Positions 43,816 through 52,240 of a stretch of DNA of 64,000 bases are shown piece after piece. Each line of letters begins with the position of its first letter. Positions within the stretch are counted from its first letter, which is position 1. The translations under genes and the position numbers were made by a program. The DNA is taken from NCBI GenBank assembly GCA_016719855.1, contig JADJYH010000004.1, positions 186,001 through 250,000 on the forward strand. The letters run 5' to 3'. This DNA comes from Saprospiraceae bacterium. GTDB lineage: Bacteria > Bacteroidota > Bacteroidia > Chitinophagales > Saprospiraceae. The notes under the pieces are model-generated. The model was not told where the DNA came from. It saw only the letters and a program-made list of their open reading frames with translations, and made no database searches.

Positions 43816-45258
43816 TTAAAACTCCGCCTGCCCCGCCGCCCGTGGAAATGCAATCACGTCACGGATATTGCTCATGCCTGTGATGAACAGCACCATCCGC
43901 TCGAAGCCAAGGCCGAAGCCTGCGTGGGGGCAGCCCCCGAATTTGCGAAGCTCCAGATACCACCAAAGCTCCTCCTCATGGATGCCCTGGGCGTGGATGC
44001 GCTCCAACAGTTTGCTGTGGCGCTCCTCCCGCTGTGAGCCGCCGATGACCTCGCCGATGTATGGGAACAGGATGTCCATGGCCGCCACAGTCTCCTTGCC
44101 GGGTTCGGTGCCGTCGTTTTCCCGCATGTAAAATGCCTTGATGGACTTCGGGTAATCCCGCACGACAACGGGCTTTTGGAAATGCTTTTCCACGAGGTAG
44201 CGCTCGTGCTCGCTCTGGAGGTCTTTGCCCCACTGCACGTCGAACTTGAACTTGCCTTTTTTGTAGGTATTCGAGTTGCGCAGTATGTCCACCGCCTCTG
44301 TGTAGGTGATGCGCTCGAAGTTGTTGTCCACCACGAAGCGGAGCATGTCCACGAGGCCCATCGGGCGGCGGTCTTCCTGCTTCATGTTTTTTCCTCGTCC
44401 TTGATGCGCTTGTCGAGGAAGGCCAGGGTCGTCGGGGTAGTTGTCAAGGATGTGGCGGATGAGGAATTTCACGAAATCCTCGGCCAGTTCCATGTTGTCG
44501 AAGATGTCGAAGAAGGCGACCTCCGGCTCAATCATCCAGAACTCGGCCAAGTGGCGGGTCGTGTACGATTGCTCGGCCCGAAAGGTGGGGCCGAAAGTGT
44601 AGATTTTGCCCAGGGCCATCGCCGCTATCTCGCCCTGCAACTGGCCGGAAACGGTCAGGTTGGTGCTTTTGCCAAAAAAATCTTCCTTGAAATCAATCTC
44701 GCCGGACTCGGTGCGAGGCAGGTTTTCCAGGTCGAGCGTCGTCACCCGGAACATCTCGCCAGCGCCCTCGGCATCGCTGCCGGTGACGATGGGCGTGTGC
44801 ATGTAGTAGTAGCCCCTATCGTTAAAATACTTGTGAACGGCATAAGCCACGGCGTGGCGAATGCGGAAAACGGCGCTGAAAGTCTGCGTCCTCATGCGGA
44901 AATGCGCTTTTTCCCGCAGGTACTCCATCGTCATGTTCTTCGGCTGGAGGTGGTAATCGTCGGGGCTGCACTCGCCGAGCAGTTCGATGCCTTCGGCAGT
45001 AAGTTCGACGGACTGGCCTGCGCCCTGCGACTCCACCAACTGGCCAGTGACCGAGATGCAGGCGTGGAACTGGATCTTTTTCAAAAACTCCTCCTCAAAT
45101 TTTTCAAAATCCACCACGACTTGCAGCGTGTTGAACGAGGAGCCGTCGTAGAGGGCGATGAAGCGGTTGGAGCGAAAGGAGCGCACCCAGCCGGAGACTT
45201 TTACGGTGGTGCCGACTTGTGGCTGGCGCAATATTTCAGCGATTTCTGTTCTTTTCAT
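43816..45258 (-). CDS. asnS: Asparaginyl-tRNA synthetase (two compensating frameshifts)
   Basis: A class II synthetase charging tRNA-Asn. An N-terminal OB fold (VKVSGWVRSFRSNRFIALYDG) is followed by the catalytic domain with motif 2 TFRAEQSYTTRHLAEFWMIEPE and motif 3 GFGLGFERMVLFITG. ATG 45258 is the standard start. Between DNYPDD and KNMKQ, 15 residues read PGLPRQAHQGRG. Removing a C from CCC near 44441 and adding an A near 44393 turn this into LAFLDKRIKDEE, the conserved family sequence. So two opposite single-base errors bracket the segment. Confidence 0.93.
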   Translation of the reverse strand: MKRTEIAEILRQPQVGTTVKVSGWVRSFRSNRFIALYDGSSFNTLQVVVDFEKFEEEFLKKIQFHACISVTGQLVESQGAGQSVELTAEGIELLGECSPDDYHLQPKNMTMEYLREKAHFRMRTQTFSAVFRIRHAVAYAVHKYFNDRGYYYMHTPIVTGSDAEGAGEMFRVTTLDLENLPRTESGEIDFKEDFFGKSTNLTVSGQLQGEIAAMALGKIYTFGPTFRAEQSYTTRHLAEFWMIEPEVAFFDIFDNMELAEDFVKFLIRHILDNYPDDPGLPRQAHQGRGKNMKQEDRRPMGLVDMLRFVVDNNFERITYTEAVDILRNSNTYKKGKFKFDVQWGKDLQSEHERYLVEKHFQKPVVVRDYPKSIKAFYMRENDGTEPGKETVAAMDILFPYIGEVIGGSQREERHSKLLERIHAQGIHEEELWWYLELRKFGGCPHAGFGLGFERMVLFITGMSNIRDVIAFPRAAGQAEF

Positions 45259-45486
45259 GTTAGTTTGATTCGTTGTAGTCGCCAAATTTATTTGGCAGAC
45301 TGTTGTTTCATCAAGCCAGCCAAACAAGTTTGGCGGCTACAATTGGCAAATCGGGGTGCGAAAGTAAGCCAAAAAACTGGCGTGAAACGGAGTTCCGTTG
45401 CCGGAATTTGAAAAAACGTAAGCTTGGCAAACTTGGTTTCAAAACAAAAAGACCTCGGCAACACCGAAGCCTTTTTCAAACCTAAT

Positions 45487-45703
45487 TTATGCGAATTAAG
45501 AGTTGGAAGTTGCCGAAATGACCTCGGAGGGGTCAAATGTTGGTAGAATTTCATTCGCAAGGTGCGTTTTCGACCTCGGAGAGGTCGTACGTTCGGGATT
45601 TGTGCGACCTCTCCGAGGTCGAAACACCGCTAATACCTATTTTCTACCAATATTTGACCTCTCCGAGGTCGGAGAATTCTGCTTCAACACCTAATTCGCA
45701 TAA
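45487..45703. repeat. 217-bp foldback element with four GACCTCGGAGAGGTC palindromes
   Basis: Outer arms TTATGCGAATTAAGAGTTGG (45487) and CCTAATTCGCATAA (ending 45703) pair. Inside are palindromes at 45520-45534, 45572-45586, 45606-45620 and 45656-45670, the first two and last two in opposite orientation, plus paired TTGGTAGAA/TTCTACCAA words. The element is symmetric overall. Confidence 0.8.
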
Positions 45704-45723
45704 TTTTCCAACACCTTGAATAT

Positions 45724-45902
45724 AACGTGAATTCGGAGATTATATAATTGATTACCAGCCATTTAGCCGCAGGCGGCGACAATATTTGTAGAAAATGCAA
45801 TGCGTTCGCCAGCGGGCGAATATATTTGCCGCGGTGCGACTGTCATGCTGCATTCCAAGGATTAGCGCCGCTCTGCGGCTTTTAAATCTCCGAACTCACG
45901 TT
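45724..45902. repeat. 179-bp foldback element with AACGTGA termini (left of the GreA-like gene)
   Basis: Terminal arms AACGTGAATTCGGAGATT (45724-45741) and AATCTCCGAACTCACGTT (45885-45902) pair at 17 of 18 positions. Inside are smaller palindromes (GCCGCAGGCGGC, CGTTCGCCAGCGGGCGAA, GCCGCTCTGCGGC) and a TTTGTAGAA word. Confidence 0.75.
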
Positions 45903-45938
45903 AATACAAGAAAGCGGGGCTTGAACCAGCAGGCTTTT

Positions 45939-46389
45939 CTACCGCACCTCCAGAATAGGGATGCTTTGCCCCCGAAAGGAAATGGTCTCCCCTGCTTTGC
46001 GGCCCGCCAATGCGACTCCAATGGGCGATGCCAAGGATACTAGATAATACAGCCTCCCTTCCAATTCCAGCTTCCCGGCGCTGATGGCGATGAAGTAGTT
46101 TCCCTGCCCGGTCAATACCAAGCTTCCTTCCCCGATGCCAGGCGGCAAGTCTTCCAATTGAATGCGGTCCAATACCTGTTGGAGCTGCTGCGCCTCTGCC
46201 AGTTGCACAGACAGTTTTTCCTGTTCGAGCTGCATCATGGCCCGGCCCGTTTCATGCTTGTCGCCAGCACTGCTCTTGGTCTCTTCGTCCAAGGCCTGCC
46301 GAACTTCCTCTTGGGCACGGGTGACGGTATCGAGGCGCTGGGTGACATATTGCTGGCAGTGGGCGAGGAGGAGGGGTTTGGAGTTGCAT
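45939..46389 (-). CDS. GreA/GreB-like protein (one frameshift near the N terminus)
   Basis: A small protein with an N-terminal helical hairpin (EETKSSAGDKHETGRAMMQLEQEK) and a C-terminal FKBP-like domain as in Gre factors (LVSLASPIGVALAGRKAGETI). Family members are about 150 residues. The frame opens at TTG 46292, but the N-terminal helix continues upstream (QQYVTQRLDTVTRAQEEVRQ). With one C removed from ACCCCTCC near 46375 it starts at ATG 46389. It may bind RNA polymerase; not a canonical GreA. Foldback elements flank it on both sides. Confidence 0.7.
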
Positions 46390-46780
46390 GGAACGAAGAT
46401 AAGTTGTTTTGGTAATTTAACGTGAGTTTTGGCAATTTACAAACGCTCCATCGGAGCGGTATCTTTGTAGAACCCAGTATTTACAGCATTTACCGCTCAT
46501 TCGGAGCGGTATCTTGAATGAGATAGCGTTCCGATGGAACGCCGATGGGCATTTTTCGGCATTTCTACAAAGATGTAAGTCCTACGGACTTGATTATCAA
46601 GCACTTATTGCCATACCTCACGTTAATTAATGGGGAGGTGAAGCCCTTTTGACAAACCGCCTGACGTACAGATGCAAATCCCACAGGGATTAATTGTGCT
46701 GGTGCTAAACTTGTCATAGCTTTTGGGTTTTATTAGTTCAGACATACTTCAACAACCGGAAACATTCAAAACTTAAAATC
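46390..46780. other. 391-bp non-coding region upstream of two divergent genes
   Basis: It contains the foldback element at 46417-46626, then about 150 bp of AT-rich leader before the small + strand gene. No further gene is supported. Confidence 0.5.
46417..46626. repeat. 210-bp foldback element with TTAACGTGAG termini (right of the GreA-like gene)
   Basis: Terminal arms TTAACGTGAGTTTTGGCAAT (46417-46436) and ATTGCCATACCTCACGTTAA (46607-46626) pair with few mismatches. Inside are GCTCCATCGGAGC, GCTCATTCGGAGC and CGTTCCGATGGAACG palindromes, two GGTATCTT(TG) words and an inverted TTCTACAAAGAT. TATCTTTG inside matches the -7 promoter box. Confidence 0.8.
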
Positions 46781-47008
46781 ATGACCGTTAAAGAACTTAT
46801 TGAACTGCTTGCCCAATATCCGCAAGAAGCCCGTGTTGTGGTAGCTGGTTATGAAGGCGGGTACAATGATATATTGAAGCTTAACCCAATTCCGTTACAA
46901 TTAAATGCGCATGCAGAATGGTGGTATGGCCAACATGAACGCTCGGAGGAAGGTACCGGGGAGCAAGCTGTTTTCCTAGAAGGAAAGAATGGGATGGCTG
47001 CGGATTAG
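46781..47008 (+). CDS. Small conserved hypothetical protein
   Basis: A 75-residue protein, TVKELIELLAQYPQEARVVVAGYEGGYNDI, with an acidic, Gly-rich rest. The start of the sequence (helix, then strand with a GYEGGYND turn) is a compact fold that I have seen in small Bacteroidota proteins without known function. It lies at the left edge of the AT-rich island. No signal peptide. Confidence 0.6.
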   Translation: MTVKELIELLAQYPQEARVVVAGYEGGYNDILKLNPIPLQLNAHAEWWYGQHERSEEGTGEQAVFLEGKNGMAAD

Positions 47009-47019
47009 CCTACTTGCCT

Positions 47020-47105
47020 ACGCACGGCCTGTCCCGACCATAAAGTCGGAGCGGCCTGAAGCCGCCACCTTAGCCCGTATGCAAGCTACAGCTTGCAACG
47101 AGCAG
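47020..47105. repeat. Short palindromic repeats left of the restriction island
   Basis: GTCGGAGCGGCCTGAAGCCGC and GCAAGCTACAGCTTGC are adjacent palindromic words in the gap between the small + strand gene and the end of the AT-rich restriction-type island. They resemble REP-like elements and may mark the island edge. Confidence 0.5.
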
Positions 47106-47166
47106 ACCGTTTTTCAAATGACTGACTGTGCGCCAACGGGGGTGACAGCGGGTATCGCCAGCAGTA

Positions 47167-49615
47167 TTATTTTTTATCCGCATAAGCCTTAATATAAATA
47201 TCACGAAACTCAGCAGGAACATCAGTTACAAAGGTTTGGTTTATTGCATTTAAAATCTTCTCTGGCGGAACAGATAGACTCACAATGTTGTCGTGCGAAA
47301 TACTAATGTAATTGGGAACAAGCCTTTCAAGGCTTTGAACCAAGGATTTCAAATCGTCAATAGAATATTTTTTAATTCAGGGCTACTTATTCTGAGAGCA
47401 TACAAACTTGATGGCTCTGTATCTGTCTTAATAAGCTTAAATGCTTCTTCAAGTAATTCCTTAATGGGACCTCTTGTTACTTCTTTTGTTCTGATTTCAT
47501 CAATCCAGTTTGATGTTTCAATAACGGTATGGCAGTTTTCAAAAAATTCTCGAAGTTGTTTTAGCCCTATTTGTTTTGGACTCGATACCAACACGAGTAT
47601 CATTAAATCTTTAGCTCTGATAAGATTAATTTTATGTTTTTTAGCCTCTATGTTCACTGCTGAAGTAGTTTCGTCTGCACCTTCAAAGTCAATAGCAACA
47701 ACACAAGCGTAATTTGCGTTGTAGGCATCTCTATGCCTATCAACACCGGATATATGTGCAGTAGTAGCTTTGATTTTATCTTTTGCTGTGCTTTTCGCAT
47801 CAAAGGTTATAGAGTAATTATCTGCTGAATTTTTCGGGCCCAAATAAGCGACTGCTTGCCCATCGGGCTTACCTGGGCCTCAATTTTAGTTGATTCATAG
47901 CCAAGAGAATTGAAGGCTTGTGTTACAGATTTTTCCAGTCCAGTTGAATCGCCTAATGATGAATGTAAAAGTGAAGCGACAAATGGAGCATTGGGTTTAT
48001 CGCTAAATGTTAGTTCTCTTAAAATAGCATCTCTTAAACATAATTTCTCTTACATCATCTTGTTTAATTCCACTGTCAAGCAAAATACACTCTGTAAGAA
48101 TTTCTGTCAATGCAATAAGCTGAAAGGGTAGAAGTGATTTTACTTCATCCAAAAGTTTGCGAAAAATGGATGCATCAAATTTATTTTTGCAAAACCTGTT
48201 GCAATTTCAAGTTTGGCAATGGGGTCTTCCGGGTTCAAAGTAACCCACTCAACTTTTGAATTATTCCTATGTCGGAAGTTAAATCTGCTTCAAGTTTTAA
48301 AATTAAATCTGCTTTATTTTGATCAGATAAATTATTTGGGATTTCAGTCAGAACCAAATCGCTTAATTCTCCGTCAAGAAATTTTTTGGCTGCAACAATC
48401 AAGGTCTCCTTGACAGACTTGCTGATGCGTATGCAATTTTGTGTGATGCTCTATTTTTCTTTTCAATATCTTCAACCGTGGCGAAATACCAATCCTTGAC
48501 TTGATTAAATTTTCTCTTTATGTATTCTCTCAAATCAGTTAGAGCCGCTGAGTTTTGGATTGCTTCTCTTGTTGAAGTAATGTATTCATCAAGTTCATCA
48601 GCATTAACCGTAATTCTAACGCGATTAAATACACCATGAGAAAGGGCTTCCATTCCAATTAATGGGTCGTCAATATTTATCAATCTGTCCCTCACGGTTA
48701 GAAAAATTCCATTGCTTCTTCCTAACTCCTCTGACTTACCTGTCAGCAACGAATCTCTATACAAGTCTATCTGTCCTGTTACATTTTTAAGATTTATCAA
48801 ATGAACACAAGGCTTATTTTTGTAAGCGTCAACTTCGTATTTGAACTTAGTAGCGACATCATCATCCTTGCCGAAAACCCAAGTTTTCCAAGGTGCAATA
48901 CTTTCTTTGCTTGATTGAATTGGAACACCGTTAAAGTCAAATTGAAACTCGGATTAAGTGGAAGTGCCGTGCTTAAAATCCATTTCAATCTACCATCTTT
49001 TATTTCGCTTGCCTTTGCTTTAAGGTCTGATAGAATTGCAAAAGTCCAAGTGGTAGGACTTTCCGTCTCCCAAAGTTTAAATGAAATTAAATCTTGAGTT
49101 CCCTTTTTATTATTGGAGTTAAAATTGACTTTACTTCTTCTAAAGTCAATTCTTTTTCATCAAGTTTTATTGTCTCAGTTGAATCTTTGTTGATATTGGA
49201 ATAATTCATCATAACAGCATAATACTTCCCATTGGATGCTTTGCAGATTAATGTTAGTTTAGTAGTTAGTATATATGTTGCCAGTTTTCCAATGCCAAAT
49301 TTACCAATTGGTAGGCGTTCTTGGCTTTGATTATCTCTTTTGTTTGATGAACCAATTTTCCAAAACTGTTTGAGTCCCTCTTTGTCCATTGAAGAACCAT
49401 TGTCCGCTACCCAAAGAATGGAATCAGGCAGCCCCTTATCCATAGGAACATAGACTGATACCTGCGTTGCCCCTGCATCGTATGAGTTACTCACTAATTC
49501 TTCAAATGCTTTATTCGGGCTAGAATAAAGTCCGGCAGAAAAAAAGCTCAATAATTCTGTAGCTAATTTCAACTGGAATGCTGTCAATTACTGTTCCTAC
49601 GTTGTCAATATTCAT
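47167..49615 (-). CDS. GHKL ATPase with C-terminal PD-(D/E)xK-like nuclease domain (many frameshifts)
   Basis: About 816 codons once repaired. The N-terminal GHKL ATPase domain has the N box KAFEELVSNSYDAGAT, DNGSSMDKEGL and the glycine box IGKFGIGKLA. The middle part is helical (WKTWVFGKDDDVATKF, HLINLKNVTGQIDLYRDS). The C-terminal part reads GKPDGQAVAYLG, then YSITFDAKSTAKDK, a PD-x(n)-DxK nuclease pattern. About nine single-base shifts (near 49570, 49117, 48943, 48410, 48265, 48185, 48035, 47870, 47365) are needed; nearly all lie at homopolymers. Paired with a methyltransferase, it looks like the restriction component of a MORC-type system. Confidence 0.65.
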
Positions 49616-49616
49616 T

Positions 49617-50887
49617 TTATTTTTTCTTTGCTATTAAGATATATTCTTCAGGATAAACCAGTTTGCTGTCTTTGTTTTTAAGTTTAGAAAACTTTCCGGA
49701 TTTTTTATCTCTGATTGTTGGAATTAGTTTGTAAGGAATACTTCTCTTTATAATATCAACCATTTCAAAGTCTAAACTAATCAGCATTTCTACAAATATC
49801 TCTGCTGATTTAATTTTTTACATTTTTGAATGTTGTGTTTCCAATTACTAAACAGGTATGGCCATCCTTTTTAAGAACTCGGTGCATTTCTTTAGCCACT
49901 GCTTTCATGTCCTTGAAATAATTAGCAACTTCTTTAGCTGTGCGCTTGTCCTTTTTAAAAGTTCGTTAATTATTTTTTTGTGCAAGTTCTGAGTCACTTT
50001 CGATATCTTGGTTCATTGAAAAGAATGTTCCGATAAAATTTTTCCTAAAACCTGACAAGTCAGTAATGTATTCATACCAGTATGCTGTTAGTTGATGTAT
50101 GTCTGCATATTCGTATGAAGTAACGTAGGGGGGGCGATGTGATAATTGCACCGACAGAATTAGATTTTATGCTAGTTTTCCTTGCATCCTCTAAACGAAT
50201 TTCACAAGCCGTCGCTAAGTACTTATCCTTTGAAAGTTGATTAAAAAATTCTCCGTTCCTTTTAATCATCATTCTTGTGTGGGTGTTGAATGCACTAAAA
50301 GGGTCAGCCGGTTTTTTATTTGGGTCAATTTGTGGTTTAGTACTAGATTGCAGCCATTTTGAACAATTTTTTAGAATATGGGATAACGAAACTAAGAAAA
50401 ATTCTTTCACGGTAGCATCGGTCACAGCTAAAATATTCTCATAAAAATGCAATTTTGTTCTTATGTTCTGGAAAAAACCAATAGTCAATCCTTTCGTGCA
50501 TTTCTCTTGAAACATGATTGTCAGCATCAAAATTATCTAACTGTTTCAAGAATATTCCAAACTCAAATTCAATTTTATTCGGGTCAATTGGGGATATTTT
50601 GCCTTTGTGATTAACCCAGCCACAGGATTGATGTCGACACCAATAGATTTCCGTCCATGCACCTTGGCTTCAACCAGAGTAGTACCACACCCCGCAAAAA
50701 AATCCGCAACTAAATCATTTTTCTGTGTGTATTCCTCAATGATTTTTTTTACCAAGTTAGGCAAGAACTTGGCAGGATACCTGTGATACCCGTGTGTCCA
50801 TTGTTCAATTGAGCGTACATTCTTAAAACACCATTCAGGACTAACTTTTATTTTATCAAAAGATGTAGATGTAGCTGGAGTTGTCAT
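49617..50887 (-). CDS. Amino-DNA methyltransferase (several frameshifts)
   Basis: A site-specific DNA methylase of about 423 residues after repair. Motif I is LVADFFAGCGTTLVEAKVHG. About 160 residues later comes motif IV TSPPYVTSYEYAD, broken as given by a run of seven C where six are needed (50129). This order with a long middle region fits an N6-adenine or N4-cytosine enzyme with a central target-recognition region. Other indels are near 50562, 50470 and 49965. Its stop lies 1 bp before the GHKL gene start, so the two are coupled. The HTH gene lies 10 bp upstream. Confidence 0.75.
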
Positions 50888-50897
50888 ACTTTATCCT

Positions 50898-51101
50898 TTA
50901 TAGTTGTGTGAAACAAGTCTTTACATCAATTCGTAAAAGTTTTGAAATTGCAACCATATTTTCAACAGATGGCTGGATATCATTTGTACACCATCTTGAA
51001 ATCGTGGTTTCATTCTTCTTTAGTTGCAAGGCAAGCCACTTGTTTGTTTTGCCCTGTTCAGCTAAGACTGCTTTGAGCCTATTTATTGCTTGTTTACTCA
51101 T
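50898..51101 (-). CDS. XRE-family HTH regulator (controller-type)
   Basis: A 67-residue lambda-repressor-like protein: INRLKAVLAEQGKTNKWLALQL, then the recognition helix ETTISRWCTNDIQPSVENM. The size and position directly before a methyltransferase gene fit a restriction-modification controller (C) protein. ATG 51101 is preferred; an ATG 17 codons upstream adds a hydrophobic tail. The operon order is regulator, methylase, GHKL-nuclease. Confidence 0.85.
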   Translation of the reverse strand: MSKQAINRLKAVLAEQGKTNKWLALQLKKNETTISRWCTNDIQPSVENMVAISKLLRIDVKTCFTQL

Positions 51102-51438
51102 GTCAATTAGCATTTGGTGCAAAAATATTAGCTTTTCACACAAAGCCAGCAATTTTTTGCCTATTTCAAAAAGAGTGATAATTTTTTTTTACCAATTATA
51201 CTATCGGGTTGGATGCTTATCGATAGACTCATTAAAATCTTGTTTTCACGTACTCTGCAAAAGACCAAACATCGGTAAAGTAATTCGAAACCTAACATTC
51301 CTCCCGTCCTGCCCATCCCACGCCCTTGTTCCATTAAATGCCTTGCGCCGCTGCGGGCTGTCCCTGCTTTGGGCTGGCTCGTGCGGTGCTTGTCCCTAAA
51401 ACGGGCAATGAATTCGAAGTGCAGCAACGAAAAGACCC

Positions 51439-51476
51439 AACCTCCGGCAATTGCCAAAGACTGGGTCTTTTTCCAT
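51439..51476. terminator. Terminator between the restriction island and the sigma-factor gene
   Basis: AAAAGACCCA pairs with TGGGTCTTTT across a loop that contains GGCAATTGCC, itself a palindrome. T-tracts flank both sides. Confidence 0.65.
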
Positions 51477-51510
51477 CATAATTTTCCAATACCTATTTCA
51501 TTGAGTTCGC

Positions 51511-51568
51511 CAGTTTGCAGTTTGCAGTCAGGAGCTGCTTCCACGGCACTGACTGCAAACTGCAACTG
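51511..51568. repeat. CAGTTTG heptad array with inverted copy
   Basis: CAGTTTG, CAGTTTG, CAGTCA at 51511-51530 is matched by TGACTGCAAACTGCAACTG at 51550-51568. It lies 15 bp after the sigma-factor stop. Confidence 0.75.
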
Positions 51569-51582
51569 TCGGACTCGCAAAC

Positions 51583-52240
51583 TCAGTTCGCCCGGTGGTT
51601 GCACTCCAGGTAAGCCATGGCACCTGGGTTCTGCATCATGTAAAGCATTTCCTTGGCCCTGAACAGTTGGGCCTTCACCGTGCCGAGCGGAATTTCCAGT
51701 TCGGAGGCGATTTCCTCATAGCTCAGTTCCTCGTAGTAGCGCAGCTCAATCACGAGGCGGTACTTGTTGCTGAGTTGTCCGAGCACGGAGCGCACCATCT
51801 GGAGGCGCTGCTGGCGGATGAACTCCTCTTCCGGGTTGCGGGCGTAGTTGCGGATGGTACCGGTGAAGTCCTTGTCCCCGTTGGCCTCCGCGGGCTGGTC
51901 AATGGACAGGAAGTGCAGGCGTTTTCGGATGTGGTCAATGCAGTTGTTCACGGCGATCTTCGAAAAGCCACGTGGAAAACGCATAGTGCGGTGCATAGGT
52001 CCCAAGCTTGTTGAAGGCTTTGCCAAATGCTTCGAGGGTCAGGTCTTCCGCATCGTCGTGGTTGCGCACCATCTTGAAGAGGTGGTTGTACACGCTGGTA
52101 CGGTAACGTTCTAGGAGTGTGGAGTAGGCTTTCTGGTTGCCGTTGATGGCTGCCTTGACCAACTGGTAGTCTTCGGATGCCTTGGGCGAAAGCCTAGTTA
52201 CTGTTGCTGTGACTGGGTGCTTCGTAAGTGTTAATTCCAT
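51583..52240 (-). CDS. ECF RNA polymerase sigma factor (one frameshift)
   Basis: Sigma region 2 is seen in KAYSTLLERYRTSVYNHLFKMVRNHDDAEDLTLEAFGKAF and region 4 in YYEELSYEEIASELEIPLGTVKAQLFRAKEML. The frame changes near 51970 (AFSTWL to KIAVNNCIDHIRKRL); removing one T from GGCTTTTCG joins them, giving about 218 residues. ATG 52240 overlaps the last 10 bases of the glycosyltransferase gene, so the two may be translationally coupled. No anti-sigma gene is adjacent. Confidence 0.85.

Larger units (their letters stand above)
45259..45938. other. 680-bp non-coding region holding two foldback elements
   Basis: Between asnS and the GreA-like gene there is no credible gene. The interval holds a GAAAGTAAG-type box near 45360 and two long nested inverted repeats at 45487-45703 and 45724-45902, annotated separately. 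Confidence 0.6.
51102..51582. other. 481-bp non-coding region right of the restriction island
   Basis: The upstream region of the HTH gene is AT-rich to about 51240 with a poly-T tract near 51182. Base composition then returns to that of the chromosome. A terminator (51439-51476) and a heptad array hairpin (51511-51568) lie before the sigma factor stop. No gene is supported. Confidence 0.5.

Noticed and set aside
51958..51985. CCACGTGGAAAAC in the sigma-factor gene as parS
   Set aside because: Only one half-site flank matches, so it is below the similarity of the two sites in thrC.
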